A DNA stretch of 64,000 nucleotides, taken from Polydactylus sextarius. Its lineage: Eukaryota > Chordata > Actinopteri > Polynemidae. The translations under genes were made by a program, and so were the position numbers. How positions within the stretch are numbered: position 1 is the stretch's first letter; each line of letters starts with the position of its first letter. Below are positions 33,632 to 46,089 of the stretch, piece after piece. The notes under the pieces are model-generated. The model had not been told where the DNA came from and ran no database searches. It worked only from the letters and a program-made list of their open reading frames with translations. The stretch covers positions 6,035,563 to 6,099,562 of the forward strand of contig CM028931.1 in NCBI GenBank assembly GCA_016801845.1, read 5' to 3'.

Positions 33632-34250
33632 ATAACAATAGAAGTTTATATTGTGCTTCCTGGGATATTGCTCAAGTGAAGCATGATCGATTGTCTCAAA
33701 CACAGCACTATTTTTATCTCTGATGACAACAATTTTATTTGTAAAAAACTGTGTCGGATGAGTCTGCAGATCTGGTTTTCTTTGCATGACTTTATGAATG
33801 TGTGCAGAAGAACCTCAAGGTGAGAGTGACTCAGAGGCAGACATTGTTTCTGATTGGCTCTGGCCCATGCGAACCATCTACGATGATGGTGATGTGTGTG
33901 TGTGTTAGAATTGCGACCTGTGGGTGGCTCCTCATCCTTGAGCAATAATGCAATATGAAGGACCCTCCCACAGACTGTTGGACCCTCCTGCCATCAGACA
34001 GGGGGGGCTTACATCAGGACTCGCACTGTTTGGTTCCGCGAACAGGTTCTTCATCCTGTCGGAGCCTTAAACACCCCCCCTAAACAACCACACTTCTGTC
34101 GAGGTTCGAGGCATTAAGATAATTGTATTTTTAAATAAAGAATCAAGAGCAGCCAGTACAGGAGAAATGTGATCTCTGATCCTACTTCCTGTCAGTGCTG
34201 GTGCTGCAGCATTCTGGATTAGCTGAAGGTTTTTGATGGAGTTACTGGAA
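33632..34250 (-). mobile_element. Antisense L2 and LINE tail after the gap
   Basis: This repeats the L2 RT piece, plus-strand LINE tail (about 33905-34075) and L2 piece seen at 32270-32896, with several extra or missing bases (for example GGGGGGGCTTACATC). It is low-quality or decayed sequence. Confidence 0.7.
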
Positions 34251-34950
34251 CCCAGAGCATGGAGCAATTAACAGACATGTTTGCAAAAGCAGTGACAGAC
34301 CATTTCCACTTGTCCCTCTCTGTGGTGAAGCCTAAAACAGGAACTATATTGATTCCACCGCCATGTCTTTTATAATATGGTTGTTCATGCATACACAATG
34401 TTTAAAGGAATCACCCCAAGGTGAAAAAGCTACGTAAACCCCAACAATCGACACAAAGAAGAGGCCAGATCACCCCTGAACAAACCCAGAATGATGAAGA
34501 CCAGAAGAAGGAGACGGTGGATACTGCAGGCACATCACCATCATCTGGCATCCCAGTGATCACAGTCGAGCGACTTCTTCATACCACTTATTACTTCTTT
34601 CGTGGAAAAGCTGACACCGAACCAGTGGGAACTGGTGCGATTTAGCAAACCTGATGAGGAAACAGTTTTTATGCTTGCACAAACAATTGTGGATATGATA
34701 ACACTCACGACAACTGCCATGTTGAGAACTTATGTTGACAGGACAGAAATCTCTGAGGTGGAAGTGAGGGCAAGTCTGGGCGACTTGATCTGTAGGAGTT
34801 TCATGGAGGCTCTAAGACTCAAGGACCTAAGCCTGGTCCAAACTCAGAGCATGGAGCAATTAACAGACATGGTTGCAAAAGCAGTGACAGACCATTTCAA
34901 CATGTCCCTCTCTGTGGTGAAGCCTAAAACAAGAACTATATTGATTCCAC
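34251..34950 (+). pseudogene. Orphan B-module fragment 2 within L2
   Basis: It runs from SMEQLTDMFAK of one module to TRTILIP of the next, then continues into L2 (CTGATAGTAAAGAG). Frames are broken at CTTTTATAAT, CACCCCAAGG and GTCGAGCGACTTC. There is no promoter and no module A, so it is a dead gene piece. Confidence 0.8.
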
Positions 34951-35573
34951 TGATAGTAAAGAGTCACAGTAGTCCAGTTTAGAGGTAACGGATGCATGCA
35001 TTAACTTTTCAGCATCCTTTTTCGACAGGATGCTTCTAATTCTTGCAATATTACGTAGGTGGAAAAAAGCAGTCCTAGAGACATGTCTAACATGAGATAA
35101 AAAGGACACATCCTGATCAAACATTACTCCAACGTTCCTCACAGTAGAACTGGAGGCCAAGGTCATGACATCCAGATTAGTTATGAGATTTAAAAATGAT
35201 GTTCTGAGATGTTTAGGGCCAAGTATGATGACTTCAGTTGGTTTTGTCTGAGTTTAAAAGTAAGAAATTCTGAGTCATCCAGGTCTTCATGTCTTTAAGA
35301 CAGTCCTGAAGTTTAATGACCTGGTTTCCTAGATAAGTACAACTGGGTATCGCCTGCATAACAATGGAAGTTCATATTGTGCTCCTGGTGATACTGCCTA
35401 AGTGAAGCATGATCAATTGTTTCAAACGCAGCATTAAGATCCAACAGGACAAGTACAGAGACAAGTCCATTGTCTGAGGCCATAAGAAGATGGTTGGAAC
35501 AGGATCTAAGAGACAAATTGTTGGTCAGGATGAAGAAACTGTTGTAGTCAGTTCAGAGAGACCCCCACCCCTT
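34951..35573 (-). mobile_element. Antisense L2 piece before the gene 4 upstream region
   Basis: The minus strand encodes a VRNVGVMFDQDVSFLSHVRH segment followed by KTAFFHLRNIARIRS-like sequence and LDYCDSLLS. A second piece has NAAFETIDH and YAGDTQLYLS. These are the end of the RT domain and C-terminal region of an L2 LINE. A three-unit 18-bp minisatellite follows at 35574-35627. Confidence 0.8.
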
Positions 35574-35961
35574 CACTTACACCTACCCCTTCTCCTACCT
35601 CTGCCCCTTTTCTTACCCCTACCCCATGTCTGTCACCAAGTGACATTTTTATTCACACACGTGTTACAATAAACATACATTACATACATTCAATCTCATA
35701 CATTTAATCTAATTAGAGAAGTCAATGTACTTCTACTGTAGTTAAACTACTAAGAATACAGAACAGGAAAGAACAAAACAGAACAGGTAAAATAACAACA
35801 ATCAGTGTTTTATATGAATAAAACAGTACATAAAGTTTAAAATCACAGATAAGCCTGTTTGCTGGGTAAAAATAAATTGCAACAAAATGCACCACTGATG
35901 ATTGAATGCTGCTGACTGGTCTACACATTATATGTGCTGCAACTTCTTCCCTTCCATTACC

Positions 35962-35993
35962 GTTGCTATGGCAACTGGGATCACACACTCAGG

Positions 35994-36026
<33 letters not shown>

Positions 36027-36208
36027 TGACGTCACTAAACAAATAGCATAAAATATGTCCTCCTGTAATTTCTTGCACCTCTGTGTGATGATGTCATCAC
36101 ATTAATGACATCAGTGATGATGACATCACTGGTGCCTTTAATCCCAGTGCCTTTAATCTCTAGCCAGGGTGTGTAAGTAGAGGACCACATCTCAGATTAG
36201 AGTATAAC
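35962..36208 (+). promoter_or_regulatory. Promoter of array gene 4
   Basis: The X-box-like GTTGCTATGGCAAC is at 35962-35975. A longer CA repeat is followed by a perfect CRE, TGACGTCA, at 36027-36034. The TGATGTCA/TGACATCA cluster is at about 36090-36130 and TATAAC at 36203-36208. Type II promoters differ from type I in having the perfect CRE and the longer CA tract. Confidence 0.6.
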
Positions 36209-36319
36209 ACTTTTACAGCGCCACAGATAGAGGACAGCTGACAGAACCAGCGACAAACTCATCTTAAACTTCTAAAACTTCTTACAAAAATTTCACAAAA
36301 TTTCACTGAACAAATACAA

Positions 36320-38131
36320 ATGTCCATGTATTGTGAAGCACCGCGATCTTCTAGGATCCTAGAGATCACAGTTGACGACTTCATACCACTCATCAATTCT
36401 TTATCGGAAAGGATGACACCGAAACAATGGCAACTATTACGATTAGGCAAACCTCATGAAGGAACAGCTTTAATGTTCATCCAAACAATACTGGATATAA
36501 TAAAACTCGTGACAAAAGCCATGTTAAAAGCTAAAGCTGGCAAGACACGAGTCTCTGAGGAGGAAGTGAGGGAGAGCCTGGGTGACTTGGTCTCTAGGAG
36601 TTTCAGCGAGGCTCTAAAACTCAAAAACCTAAGCCCAGTCCAAACCCAGAGCATGGAGCAATTAACAGACATGATTGTAAAAGAGGTGGTAGACCATGTC
36701 AACTCGTCCCTCTCTGTGGTAAAGCTCTTTGACGAACCTCAAATCAAAGTTCCCATGCAACGTCTTCGTAGGATGGTTGCTCATGTATGCACAATGTTTA
36801 AAGGAATCACCCCCAAGGTGAAAAAGCTACATAAACCCCAACAATCGACACAAAGAAGAGGCCAGATCACCCCTGAACAAACCCAGAATGATGAAGACCA
36901 GGAGGAGGAGACGGTGGATACTGCAGGCACATCACCATCATCTGGCATCCCAGTGATCACAGTCGACGACTTCATACCACTTATTACTTCTTTCGTGGAA
37001 AAGCTGACACCGAACCAGTGGGAACTGGTGCGATTTAGCAAACCTGATGAGGAAACAGTTTTTATGCTTGCACAAACAATTGTGGATATGATTACACTCA
37101 CGACAACTGCCATGTTGAGAACTTATGTTGACAGGACAGAAATCTCTGAGGAGGAAGTGAGGGCAAGTCTGGGTGACTTGATCTGTAGGAGTTTCATGGA
37201 GGCTCTAAGAATCAAGGACCTAAGCCTGGTCCAAACCCAGAGCATGGAGCAATTAACAGACATGTTTGCAAAAGCAGTGACAGACCATTTCAACATGTCC
37301 TTCTCTGTGGTGAAGCCTAAAACAGGAACTATATTGATTCCACCGCCATGTCTTTATAACATGGTTGGTCATGCATGCACAATGTTTAAAGGAATCACCC
37401 CAAAGGTGAAAAAGCTACGTAAACCCCAACAATCGACACAAAGAAGAGGCCAGATCACCCCTGAACAAACCCAGAATGATGAAGACCAGGAGGAGGAGAC
37501 GGTGGATACTGCAGGCACATCACCATCATCTGGCAGCCCAGTGATCACAGTCGGCGACTTCATACCACTTATTACTTCTTTCGTGGAAAAGCTGACACCG
37601 AACCAGTGGGAACTGGTGCGATTTAGCAAACCTGATGAGGAAACAGTTTTTATGCTTGCACAAACAATTGTGGATATGATTACACTCACGACAACTGCCA
37701 TGTTGAGAACTTATGTTGACAGGACAGAAATCTCTGAGGTGGAAGTGAGGGCAAGTCTGGGCGACTTGATCTGTAGGAGTTTCATGGAGGCTCTAAGACT
37801 CAAGGACCTAAGCCTGGTCCAAACTCAGAGCATGGAGCAATTAACAGACATGTTTGCAAAAGCAGTGACAGACCATTTCAACATGTCCCTCTCTGTGGTG
37901 AAGCCTAAAACAGGAACTATATTGATTCCACCGCCATGTCTTTATAATATGGTTGTTCATGCATACACAATGTTTAAAGGAATCACCCCCAAGGTGAAAA
38001 AGCTATGTAAACCTCAACAATCGTCACAAAGAAGAGGCCAGATCACCCCTGAACAAACCCAGAATGATGAAGACCAGGAGGACGAGACGATGGAGACTGT
38101 GGAGACTGAGACTGATCATTTGTCAGTCTGA
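36320..38131 (+). CDS. Array gene 4, type II: A-B-B protein (603 aa), intact
   Basis: Family unknown. This is the only fully open type II copy. Module A (type II variant with KPHEGTALMFIQT and FSEALKLKNLSP) is followed by two B modules 588 bp apart, then a short end, TMETVETETDHLSV, before TGA. Module C and the C-terminal domain present in gene 1 are missing. The downstream sequence GCCTGCCTCACACGTCACCT is the remnant of the deleted C-terminal region. The final B module is the SGSPVITVGD variant found last in genes 6 and 7 and, as SGSPVITVDD, in genes 5 and 8. It is predicted helical with charged linkers and no signal peptide. Confidence 0.8.
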   Translation: MSMYCEAPRSSRILEITVDDFIPLINSLSERMTPKQWQLLRLGKPHEGTALMFIQTILDIIKLVTKAMLKAKAGKTRVSEEEVRESLGDLVSRSFSEALKLKNLSPVQTQSMEQLTDMIVKEVVDHVNSSLSVVKLFDEPQIKVPMQRLRRMVAHVCTMFKGITPKVKKLHKPQQSTQRRGQITPEQTQNDEDQEEETVDTAGTSPSSGIPVITVDDFIPLITSFVEKLTPNQWELVRFSKPDEETVFMLAQTIVDMITLTTTAMLRTYVDRTEISEEEVRASLGDLICRSFMEALRIKDLSLVQTQSMEQLTDMFAKAVTDHFNMSFSVVKPKTGTILIPPPCLYNMVGHACTMFKGITPKVKKLRKPQQSTQRRGQITPEQTQNDEDQEEETVDTAGTSPSSGSPVITVGDFIPLITSFVEKLTPNQWELVRFSKPDEETVFMLAQTIVDMITLTTTAMLRTYVDRTEISEVEVRASLGDLICRSFMEALRLKDLSLVQTQSMEQLTDMFAKAVTDHFNMSLSVVKPKTGTILIPPPCLYNMVVHAYTMFKGITPKVKKLCKPQQSSQRRGQITPEQTQNDEDQEDETMETVETETDHLSV

Positions 38132-39867
38132 TTTGTCTGATTTGCCTGCCTCACACGTCACCTAAAGCAACCGACGCCTAATCCCATTACAAGATTGTTT
38201 TCTTCTATCAGGAAAGCCTTCGGAAAAAAACAATCTAGAGTTTGCCCCACCTAGTCCCATCTAGCCTCGGTTTCCCTCTTACTCTTTTACAACCAGAATT
38301 AATTCCCTTCCCTTTCTCTCTGTCAGTTGAGCTGGAGCAGGACTCCAGCTCTCAGGACTACATCAGCAACAAACACCTCACATTTGAAGGACAAAGGCTC
38401 AATTTCTGTGCCTGAGCCCTCATTGTGAATTGGAGGTGGTCTCTTTTCTCCGGGTGCTCCGGTTCCCCATAGTATTTTAACTATAAAAAAAATTCCTTCC
38501 CTTTTCCCTTTCAAAGATCTTTGTGACTGATCCTCTGTCAGTTGGGTTGGAGCAGGACTCCAGCTCTCAGGACCACATCAGCAAACAACACCTCACATTT
38601 GAAGGACAAAGGCTCAGTTTCTGTTCTGAGCCCTCATGAGTGTGAGTGTCCATTGCTGAGGTGGTCTGTGGTCCGCTCCGGTTTCCCCATAGTACTTAAA
38701 CTATAAAAAAAAAACAAAAAACACTGTGACTGTAAAATTAACCTGTTCTGTAAGCAAGCCCTTGGCGACAATGGAGAGGAAAAACTCCCTTTTAACGGGA
38801 AGAAACCTCCAGCAGAACCAGACTCAGAGTGGACAGTCACCTGCCTCGATCGGTTGGAGTGAAATGAAAACAGAGAAAAGAGAAGAGACGGAGGATGACA
38901 GGGGAGAAAGACAAGAGGGAGACCAGGGAGAGAGTAGTAGAGACTACGTATTTACAAATAGTTGTTAAAGCAAAAGTATCATTACCATTACAATAGTAAT
39001 GATGATGATGATATCGTTGAAGTTACTGGAACACCCTGATAGTAAAGAGTTACAGTCCAGTCTAGAGGTAACGAATGCATGAATTAATGTTCTGAGATGT
39101 TTAGGGCCAAGTATGTTAACTTCGGTTTTGTCTGAGTTTAAAAGAAAGAAATTCATCCACGACTTTATGTCTTTCAGACAATCCTGTAGTTTAATGACCT
39201 GGTTAGTTTCATCTGGTTTCATAGATAAGTACAACTGGGTATCGCCTGCATAACAATAGAAGTTTATATTGTGCTTCCTGGTGATATTGCCTAAGTGAAG
39301 CATGATCGATTGTCTCAAACACAGCACTATTTTTATCTCTGATGACAACAATTTTATTTGTAAAAAACTGTGTCGGATGAGTCTGCAGATCTGGTTTTCT
39401 TTGCATGACTTTATGAATGTGTGCAGAAGAACCTCAAGGTGAGAGTGACTCAGAGGCAGACATTGTTTCTGATTGGCTCTGGCCCTCACGAACCATCTAC
39501 GATGATGGTGATGTGTGTGTGTGTGTTAGGAATTGCGACCTGTGGGCGGCTCCTCATCCTTGAGCAATAATGCAATTATGAAGGACCCCTCCCACAGACT
39601 GTTGGACCCTCCTGCCATCAGACAGGGGGCGACATCAGGACTCGCACTGTTTGGTTCATAACAGGTTCTTCATCCTGTCGGAGCCTTAAACACCCCCTAA
39701 ACAACCACACTTCTGTCGAGGTTCGAGGCATTAAGATAATTGTATTTTTAAATAAAGAATCAAGAGCAGCCAGTACAGGAGAAATGTGATCTCTGATCCT
39801 ACTTCCTGTCAGTGCTGGTGCTGCAGCATTCTGGATTAGCTGAAGGTTTTTGATGGAGTTACTGGAA
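38132..39867 (-). mobile_element. Spacer 4, left part: 3' flank, antisense L2, LINE tail
   Basis: The out-of-frame C-terminal remnant is at 38148-38240 and the duplicated 230-bp segment at about 38322-38705. The antisense L2 3' end and RT occupy 38726-39515 (AVFETIDH, YAGDTQLYLS, RLDCNSLLSGCSS on the minus strand). The plus-strand LINE tail is at 39531-39705, and L2 runs again to 39867. Confidence 0.75.
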
Positions 39868-40562
39868 CCCAGAGCATGGAGCAATTAACAGACATGTTTG
39901 CAAAAGCAGTGACAGACCATTTCCACTTGTCCCTCTCTGTGGTGAAGCCTAAAACAGGAACTATATTGATTCCACCGCCATGTCTTTATAATATGGTTGT
40001 TCATGCATACACAATGTTTAAAGGAATCACCCCAAGGTGAAAAAGCTACGTAAACCCCAACAATCGACACAAAGAAGAGGCCAGATCACCCCTGAACAAA
40101 CCCAGAATGATGAAGACCAGAAGAAGGAGACGGTGGATACTGCAGGCACATCACCATCATCTGGCATCCCAGTGATCACAGTCGACGACTTCATACCACT
40201 TATTACTTCTTTCGTGGAAAAGCTGACACCGAACCAGTGGGAACTGGTGCGATTTAGCAAACCTGATGAGGAAACAGTTTTTATGCTTGCACAAACAATT
40301 GTGGATATGATAACACTCACGACAACTGCCATGTTGAGAACTTATGTTGACAGGACAGAAATCTCTGAGGTGGAAGTGAGGGCAAGTCTGGGCGACTTGA
40401 TCTGTAGGAGTTTCATGGAGGCTCTAAGACTCAAGGACCTAAGCCTGGTCCAAACTCAGAGCATGGAGCAATTAACAGACATGGTTGCAAAAGCAGTGAC
40501 AGACCATTTCAACATGTCCCTCTCTGTGGTGAAGCCTAAAACAAGAACTATATTGATTCCAC
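39868..40562 (+). pseudogene. Orphan B-module fragment 3 within L2
   Basis: This has the same two junctions as the other orphans. One frameshift (CACCCCAAGG, about 40031) splits it, and 40037-40594 stays open and runs from the module into L2 sequence, ending LIVKSHSSPV. Confidence 0.8.
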
Positions 40563-41238
40563 TGATAGTAAAGAGTCACAGTAGTCCAGTTTAGAGGTAA
40601 CGGATGCATGCATTAACTTTTCAGCATCCTTTTTCGACAGGATGCTTCTAATTCTTGCAATATTACGTAGGTGGAAAAAAGCAGTCCTAGAGACATGTCT
40701 AACATGAGATAAAAAGGACACATCCTGATCAAACATTACTCCAACGTTCCTCACAGTAGAACTGGAGGCCAAGGTCATGACATCCAGATTAGTTATGAGA
40801 TTTAAAAATGATGTTCTGAGATGTTTAGGGCCAAGTATGATGACTTCAGTTGGTTTTGTCTGAGTTTAAAAGTAAGAAATTCTGAGTCATCCAGGTCTTC
40901 ATGTCTTTAAGACAGTCCTGAAGTTTAATGACCTGGTTTCCTAGATAAGTACAACTGGGTATCGCCTGCATAACAATGGAAGTTCATATTGTGCTCCCTG
41001 GTGATACTGCCTAAGTGAAGCATGATCAATTGTTTCAAACGCAGCATTAAGATCCAACGGGACAAGTACAGAGACAAGTCCATTGTCTGAGGCCATAAGA
41101 AGATGGTTGGAACAGGATCTAAGAGACAAATTGTTGGTCAGGATGAAGAAACTGTTGTAGTCAGTTCAGAGAGACCCCACCCCTTCACTTACACCTACCC
41201 CTTCTCCTACCTCTGCCCTTTTCTTACCCCTACCCCAT
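40563..41238 (-). mobile_element. Antisense L2 piece and minisatellite (spacer 4)
   Basis: This is a repeat of 34951-35627: L2 C-terminal and RT pieces on the minus strand, then the 18-bp minisatellite at 41186-41238, which has lost one base. Confidence 0.75.
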
Positions 41239-41572
41239 GTCTGTCGCCAAGTGACATTTTTATTCACACACGTGTTACAATAAATATACGTTACATACAT
41301 TCAATCTCATACATTTAATCTAATTAGAGAAGTCAATGTACTTCTACTGTTGTTAAATTACTTAGAACACAGAACAGGAAAGAACAAAACAGAACAGGTA
41401 AAATAACAACAATCAGTGTTTTATATGAATAAAACAGTACATAAAGTTTAAAATCACAGATAAGCCTGTTTGCTGGGTAAAAATAAATTGCAACAAAATG
41501 CACCACTGATGATTGAATGCTGCTGACTGGTCTACACATTATATGTGCTGCAACTTCTTCCCTTCCATTACC

Positions 41573-41815
41573 GTTGCTATGGCAACTGGGATCACACACT
41601 CAGGCCCACACACACACACACACACACACACTATGACGTCACTAAACAAATAGCATAAAATATGTCCTCCTGTAATTTCTTGCACCTCTGTGTGATGATG
41701 TCATCACATTAATGACATCAGTGATGATGACATCACTGGTGCCTTTAATCCCAGTGCCTTTAATCTCTAGCCAGGGTGTGTAAGTAGAGGACCACATCTC
41801 AGATTAGAGTATAAC
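41573..41815 (+). promoter_or_regulatory. Promoter of array gene 5
   Basis: GTTGCTATGGCAAC is at 41573-41586, the perfect CRE TGACGTCA at 41634-41641, the octamer cluster at about 41695-41740, and TATAAC at 41810-41815. Confidence 0.6.
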
Positions 41816-41927
41816 ACTTTTACAGCGCGCACAGATAGAGGACAGCTGACAGAACCAGCGACAAACTCATCTTAAACTTCTAAAACTTCTTACAAAAATT
41901 TCACAAAATTTCACTGAACAAATACAA

Positions 41928-44330
41928 ATGTCCATGTATTGTGAAGCACCGCGATCTTCTAGGATCCTAGAGATCACAGTTGACGACTTCATACCACTCA
42001 TCAATTCTTTATCGGAAAGGATGACACCGAAACAATGGCAACTATTACGATTAGGCAAACCTCATGAAGGAACAGCTTTAATGTTCATCCAAACAATACT
42101 GGATATAATAAAACTCGTGACAAAAGCCATGTTAAAAGCTAAAGCTGGCAAGACACGAGTCTCTGAGGAGGAAGTGAGGGAGAGCCTGGGTGACTTGGTC
42201 TCTAGGAGTTTCAGCGAGGCTCTAAAACTCAAAAACCTAAGCCCAGTCCAAACCCAGAGCATGGAGCAATTAACAGACATGATTGTAAAAGAGGTGGTAG
42301 ACCATGTCAACTCGTCCCTCTCTGTGGTAAAGCTCTTTGACGAACCTCAAATCAAAGTTCCCATGCAACGCGTCTTCGTAGGATGGTTGCTCATGTATGC
42401 ACAATGTTTAAAGGAATCACCCCAAGGTGAAAAAGCTACATAAACCCCAACAATCGACACAAAGAAGAGGCCAGATCACCCCTGAACAAACCCAGAATGA
42501 TGAAGACCAGGAGGAGGAGACGGTGGATACTGCAGGCACATCACCATCATCTGGCATCCCAGTGATCACAGTCGACGACTTCATACCACTTATTACTTCT
42601 TTCGTGGAAAAGCTGACACCCGAACCAGTGGGAACTGGTGCGATTTAGCAAACCTGATGAGGAAACAGTTTTTATGCTTGCACAAACAATTGTGGATATG
42701 ATTACACTCACGACAACTGCCATGTTGAGAACTTATGTTGACAGGACAGAAATCTCTGAGGAGGAAGTGAGGGCAAGTCTGGGTGACTTGATCTGTAGGA
42801 GTTTCATGGAGGCTCTAAGAATCAAGGACCTAAGCCTGGTCCAAACCCAGAGCATGGAGCAATTAACAGACATGTTTGCAAAAGCAGTGACAGACCATTT
42901 CAACATGTCCCTCTCTGTGGTGAAGCCTAAAACAGGAACTATATTGATTCCACCGCCATGTCTTTATAATATGGTTGTTCATGCATACACAATGTTTAAA
43001 GGAATCAACCCCAAGGTGAAAAAAGCTATGTAAACCTCAACAATCGACACAAAGAAGAGGCCAGATCACCCCTGCACAAACCCAGAATGATGAAGACCAG
43101 GAGGAGGAGGCGGTGGATACTGCAGGCACATCACCATCATCTGGCATCCCAGTGATCACAGTCGGCGACTTCATACCACTTTATTACTTCTTTCGTGGAA
43201 AAGCTGACACCGAACCAGTGGGAACTGGTGCGATTTAGCAAACCTGATGAGGAAACAGTTTTTATGCTTGCACAAACAATTGTGGATATGATAACACTCA
43301 CGACAACTGCCATGATAAGAACTTATGTTGACAGGACAGAAATCTCTGAGGAGGAAGTGAGGGCAAGTCTGGGTGACTTGATCTGTAGGAGTTTCATGGA
43401 GGCTCTAAGACTCAAGGACCTAAGCCTGGTCCAAACCCAGAGCATGGAGCAATTAACAGACATGTTTGCAAAAGCAGTGACAGACCATTTCAACTTGTCC
43501 TTCTCTGTGGTGAAGCCTAAAACAGGAACTATATTGATTCCACCGCCATGTCTTTATAACATGGTTGGTCATGCATGCACAATGTTTAAAGGAATCACCC
43601 CAAGGTGAAAAAGCTACGTAAACCCCAACAATCGACACAAAGAAGAGGCCAGATCACCCCTGAACAAACCCAGAATGATGAAGACCAGGAGGAGGAGACG
43701 GTGGATACTGCAGGCACATCACCATCATCTGGCAGCCCAGTGATCACAGTCGACGACTTCATACCACTTATTACTTCTTTCGTGGAAAAGCTGACACCGA
43801 ACCAGTGGGAACTGGTGCGATTTAGCAAACCTGATGAGGAAACAGTTTTTATGCTTGCACAAACAATTGTGGATATGATTACACTCACGACAACTGCCAT
43901 GTTGAGAACTTATGTTGACAGGACAGAAATCTCTGAGGTGGAAGTGAGGGCAAGTCTGGGCGACTTGATCTGTAGGAGTTTCATGGAGGCTCTAAGACTC
44001 AAGGACCTAAGCCTGGTCCAAACTCAGAGCATGGAGCAATTAACAGACATGTTTGCAAAAGCAGTGACAGACCATTTCAACATGTCCCTCTCTGTGGTGA
44101 AGCCTAAAACAGGAACTATATTGATTCCACCGCCATGTCTTTATAATATGGTTGTTCATGCATACACAATGTTTAAAGGAATCACCCCCAAGGTGAAAAA
44201 GCTATGTAAACCTCAACAATCGTCACAAAGAAGAGGCCAGATCACCCCTGAACAAACCCAGAATGATGAAGACCAGGAGGACGAGACGATGGAGACTGTG
44301 GAGACTGAGACTGATCATTTGTCAGTCTGA
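41928..44330 (+). pseudogene. Array gene 5, type II: A-B-B-B with frameshifts
   Basis: Module A is intact to about 42370, where CG is inserted (CAACGCGTCTTCG). A C is then missing in CACCCCAAGG (42420). Further changes are an extra C in GACACCCGAACC (42619), an extra A in GTGAAAAAAGC (43019), an extra T at about 43182 (CACTTTATT) and CACCCCAAGG again (43600). The last B module and the TDHLSV end (43605-44330) are open. Three B modules make it 588 bp longer than gene 4. If the indels are consensus errors the gene is functional; if real, it is a pseudogene. Confidence 0.75.
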
Positions 44331-46089
44331 TTTGTCTGATTTGCCTGCCTCACACGTCACCTAAAGCAACCGACGCCTAATCCCATTACAAGATTGTTTT
44401 CTTCTATCAGGAAAGCCTTCGGAAAAAAACAATCTAGAGTTTGCCCCACCTAGTCCCATCTAGCCTCGGTTTCCCTCTTACTCTTTTACAACCAGAATTA
44501 ATTCCCTTCCCTTTCCCCTCTGTCAGTTGAGCTGGAGCAGGACTCCAGCTCTCAGGACCACATCAGCAACAAACACCTCACATTTGAAGGACAAAGGCTC
44601 AATTTCTGTGCCTGAGCCCTCATGAGTGTGAGTGTCCATTGCTGAGGTGGTCTGCGGTTTTCTCCGGGTGCTCCGGTTCCCCCATAGTATTTTAACTATA
44701 AAAAAAATTCCTTCCCTTTTCCCTTTCAAAGATCTTTGTGACTGATCCTCTGTCAGTTGGGTTGGAGCAGGACTCCAGCTCTCAGGACCACATCAGCAAA
44801 CAACACCTCACATTTGAAGGACAAAGGCTCAGTTTCTGTTCCTGAGCCCTCATGAGTGTGAGTGTCCATTGCTGAGGTGGTCTGTGGTTTTCTCCGGGTG
44901 CTCCGGTTTCCCCATAGAACTTAAACTATAAAAAAAAAACAAAAAACACTGTGACTGTAAAATTAACCTGTTCTGTAAGCAAGCCCTTGGCGACAATGGA
45001 GAGGAAAAACTCCCTTTTAACGGGAAGAAACCTCCAGCAGAACCAGACTCAGAGTGGACAGTCACCTGCCTCGATCGGTTGGAGTGAAATGAAAACAGAG
45101 AAAAGAGAAGAGACGGAGGATGACAGGGGAGAAAGACAAGAGGGAGACCAGGGAGAGAGTAGTAGAGACTACGTATTTACAAATAGTTGTTAAAGCAAAA
45201 GTATCATTACCATTACAATAGTAATGATGATGATGATATCGTTGAAGTTACTGGAACACCCTGATAGTAAAGAGTTACAGTCCAGTCTAGAGGTAACGAA
45301 TGCATGAATTAATGTTCTGAGATGTTTAGGGCCAAGTATGTTAACTTCGGTTTTGTCTGAGTTTAAAAGAAAGAAATTCATCCACGACTTTATGTCTTTC
45401 AGACAATCCTGTAGTTTAATGACCTGGTTAGTTTCATCTGGTTTCATAGATAAGTACAACTGGGTATCGCCTGCATAACAATAGAAGTTTATATTGTGCT
45501 TCCTGGTGATATTGCCTAAGTGAAGCATGATCGATTGTCTCAAACACAGCACTATTTTTATCTCTGATGACAACAATTTTATTTGTAAAAAACTGTGTCG
45601 GATGAGTCTGCAGATCTGGTTTTCTTTGCATGACTTTATGAATGTGTGCAGAAGAACCTCAAGGTGAGAGTGACTCAGAGGCAGACATTGTTTCTGATTG
45701 GCTCTGGCCCTCACGAACCATCTCGATGATGGTGATGTGTGTGTGTGTTAGGAATTGCGACCTGTGGGCGGCTCCTCATCCTTGAGCAATAATGCAATTA
45801 TGAAGGACCCCTCCCACAGACTGTTGGACCCTCCTGCCATCAGACAGGGGGCGACATCAGGACTCGCACTGTTTGGTTCCGCAACAGGTTCTTCATCCTG
45901 TCGGAGCCTTAAACACCCCCTAAACAACCACACTTCTGTCGAGGTTCGAGGCATTAAGATAATTGTATTTTTAAATAAAGAATCAAGAGCAGCCAGTACA
46001 GGAGAAATGTGATCTCTGATCCTACTTCCTGTCAGTGCTGGTGCTGCAGCATTCTGGATTAGCTGAAGGTTTTGATGGAGTTACTGGAA
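44331..46089 (-). mobile_element. Spacer 5, left part: 3' flank, antisense L2, LINE tail
   Basis: Same order as spacer 4: C-terminal remnant, 230-bp duplication (about 44519-44930), antisense L2 (44951-45735), plus-strand LINE tail (45757-45930), and L2 to 46089. Confidence 0.75.

Noticed and set aside
36781..37113. Repeated 110-residue minus-strand frames (MAVVVSVIIST-like) under every B module
   Set aside because: They lie wholly antisense to the module coding sequence and repeat with it. The sense frame explains the conservation.
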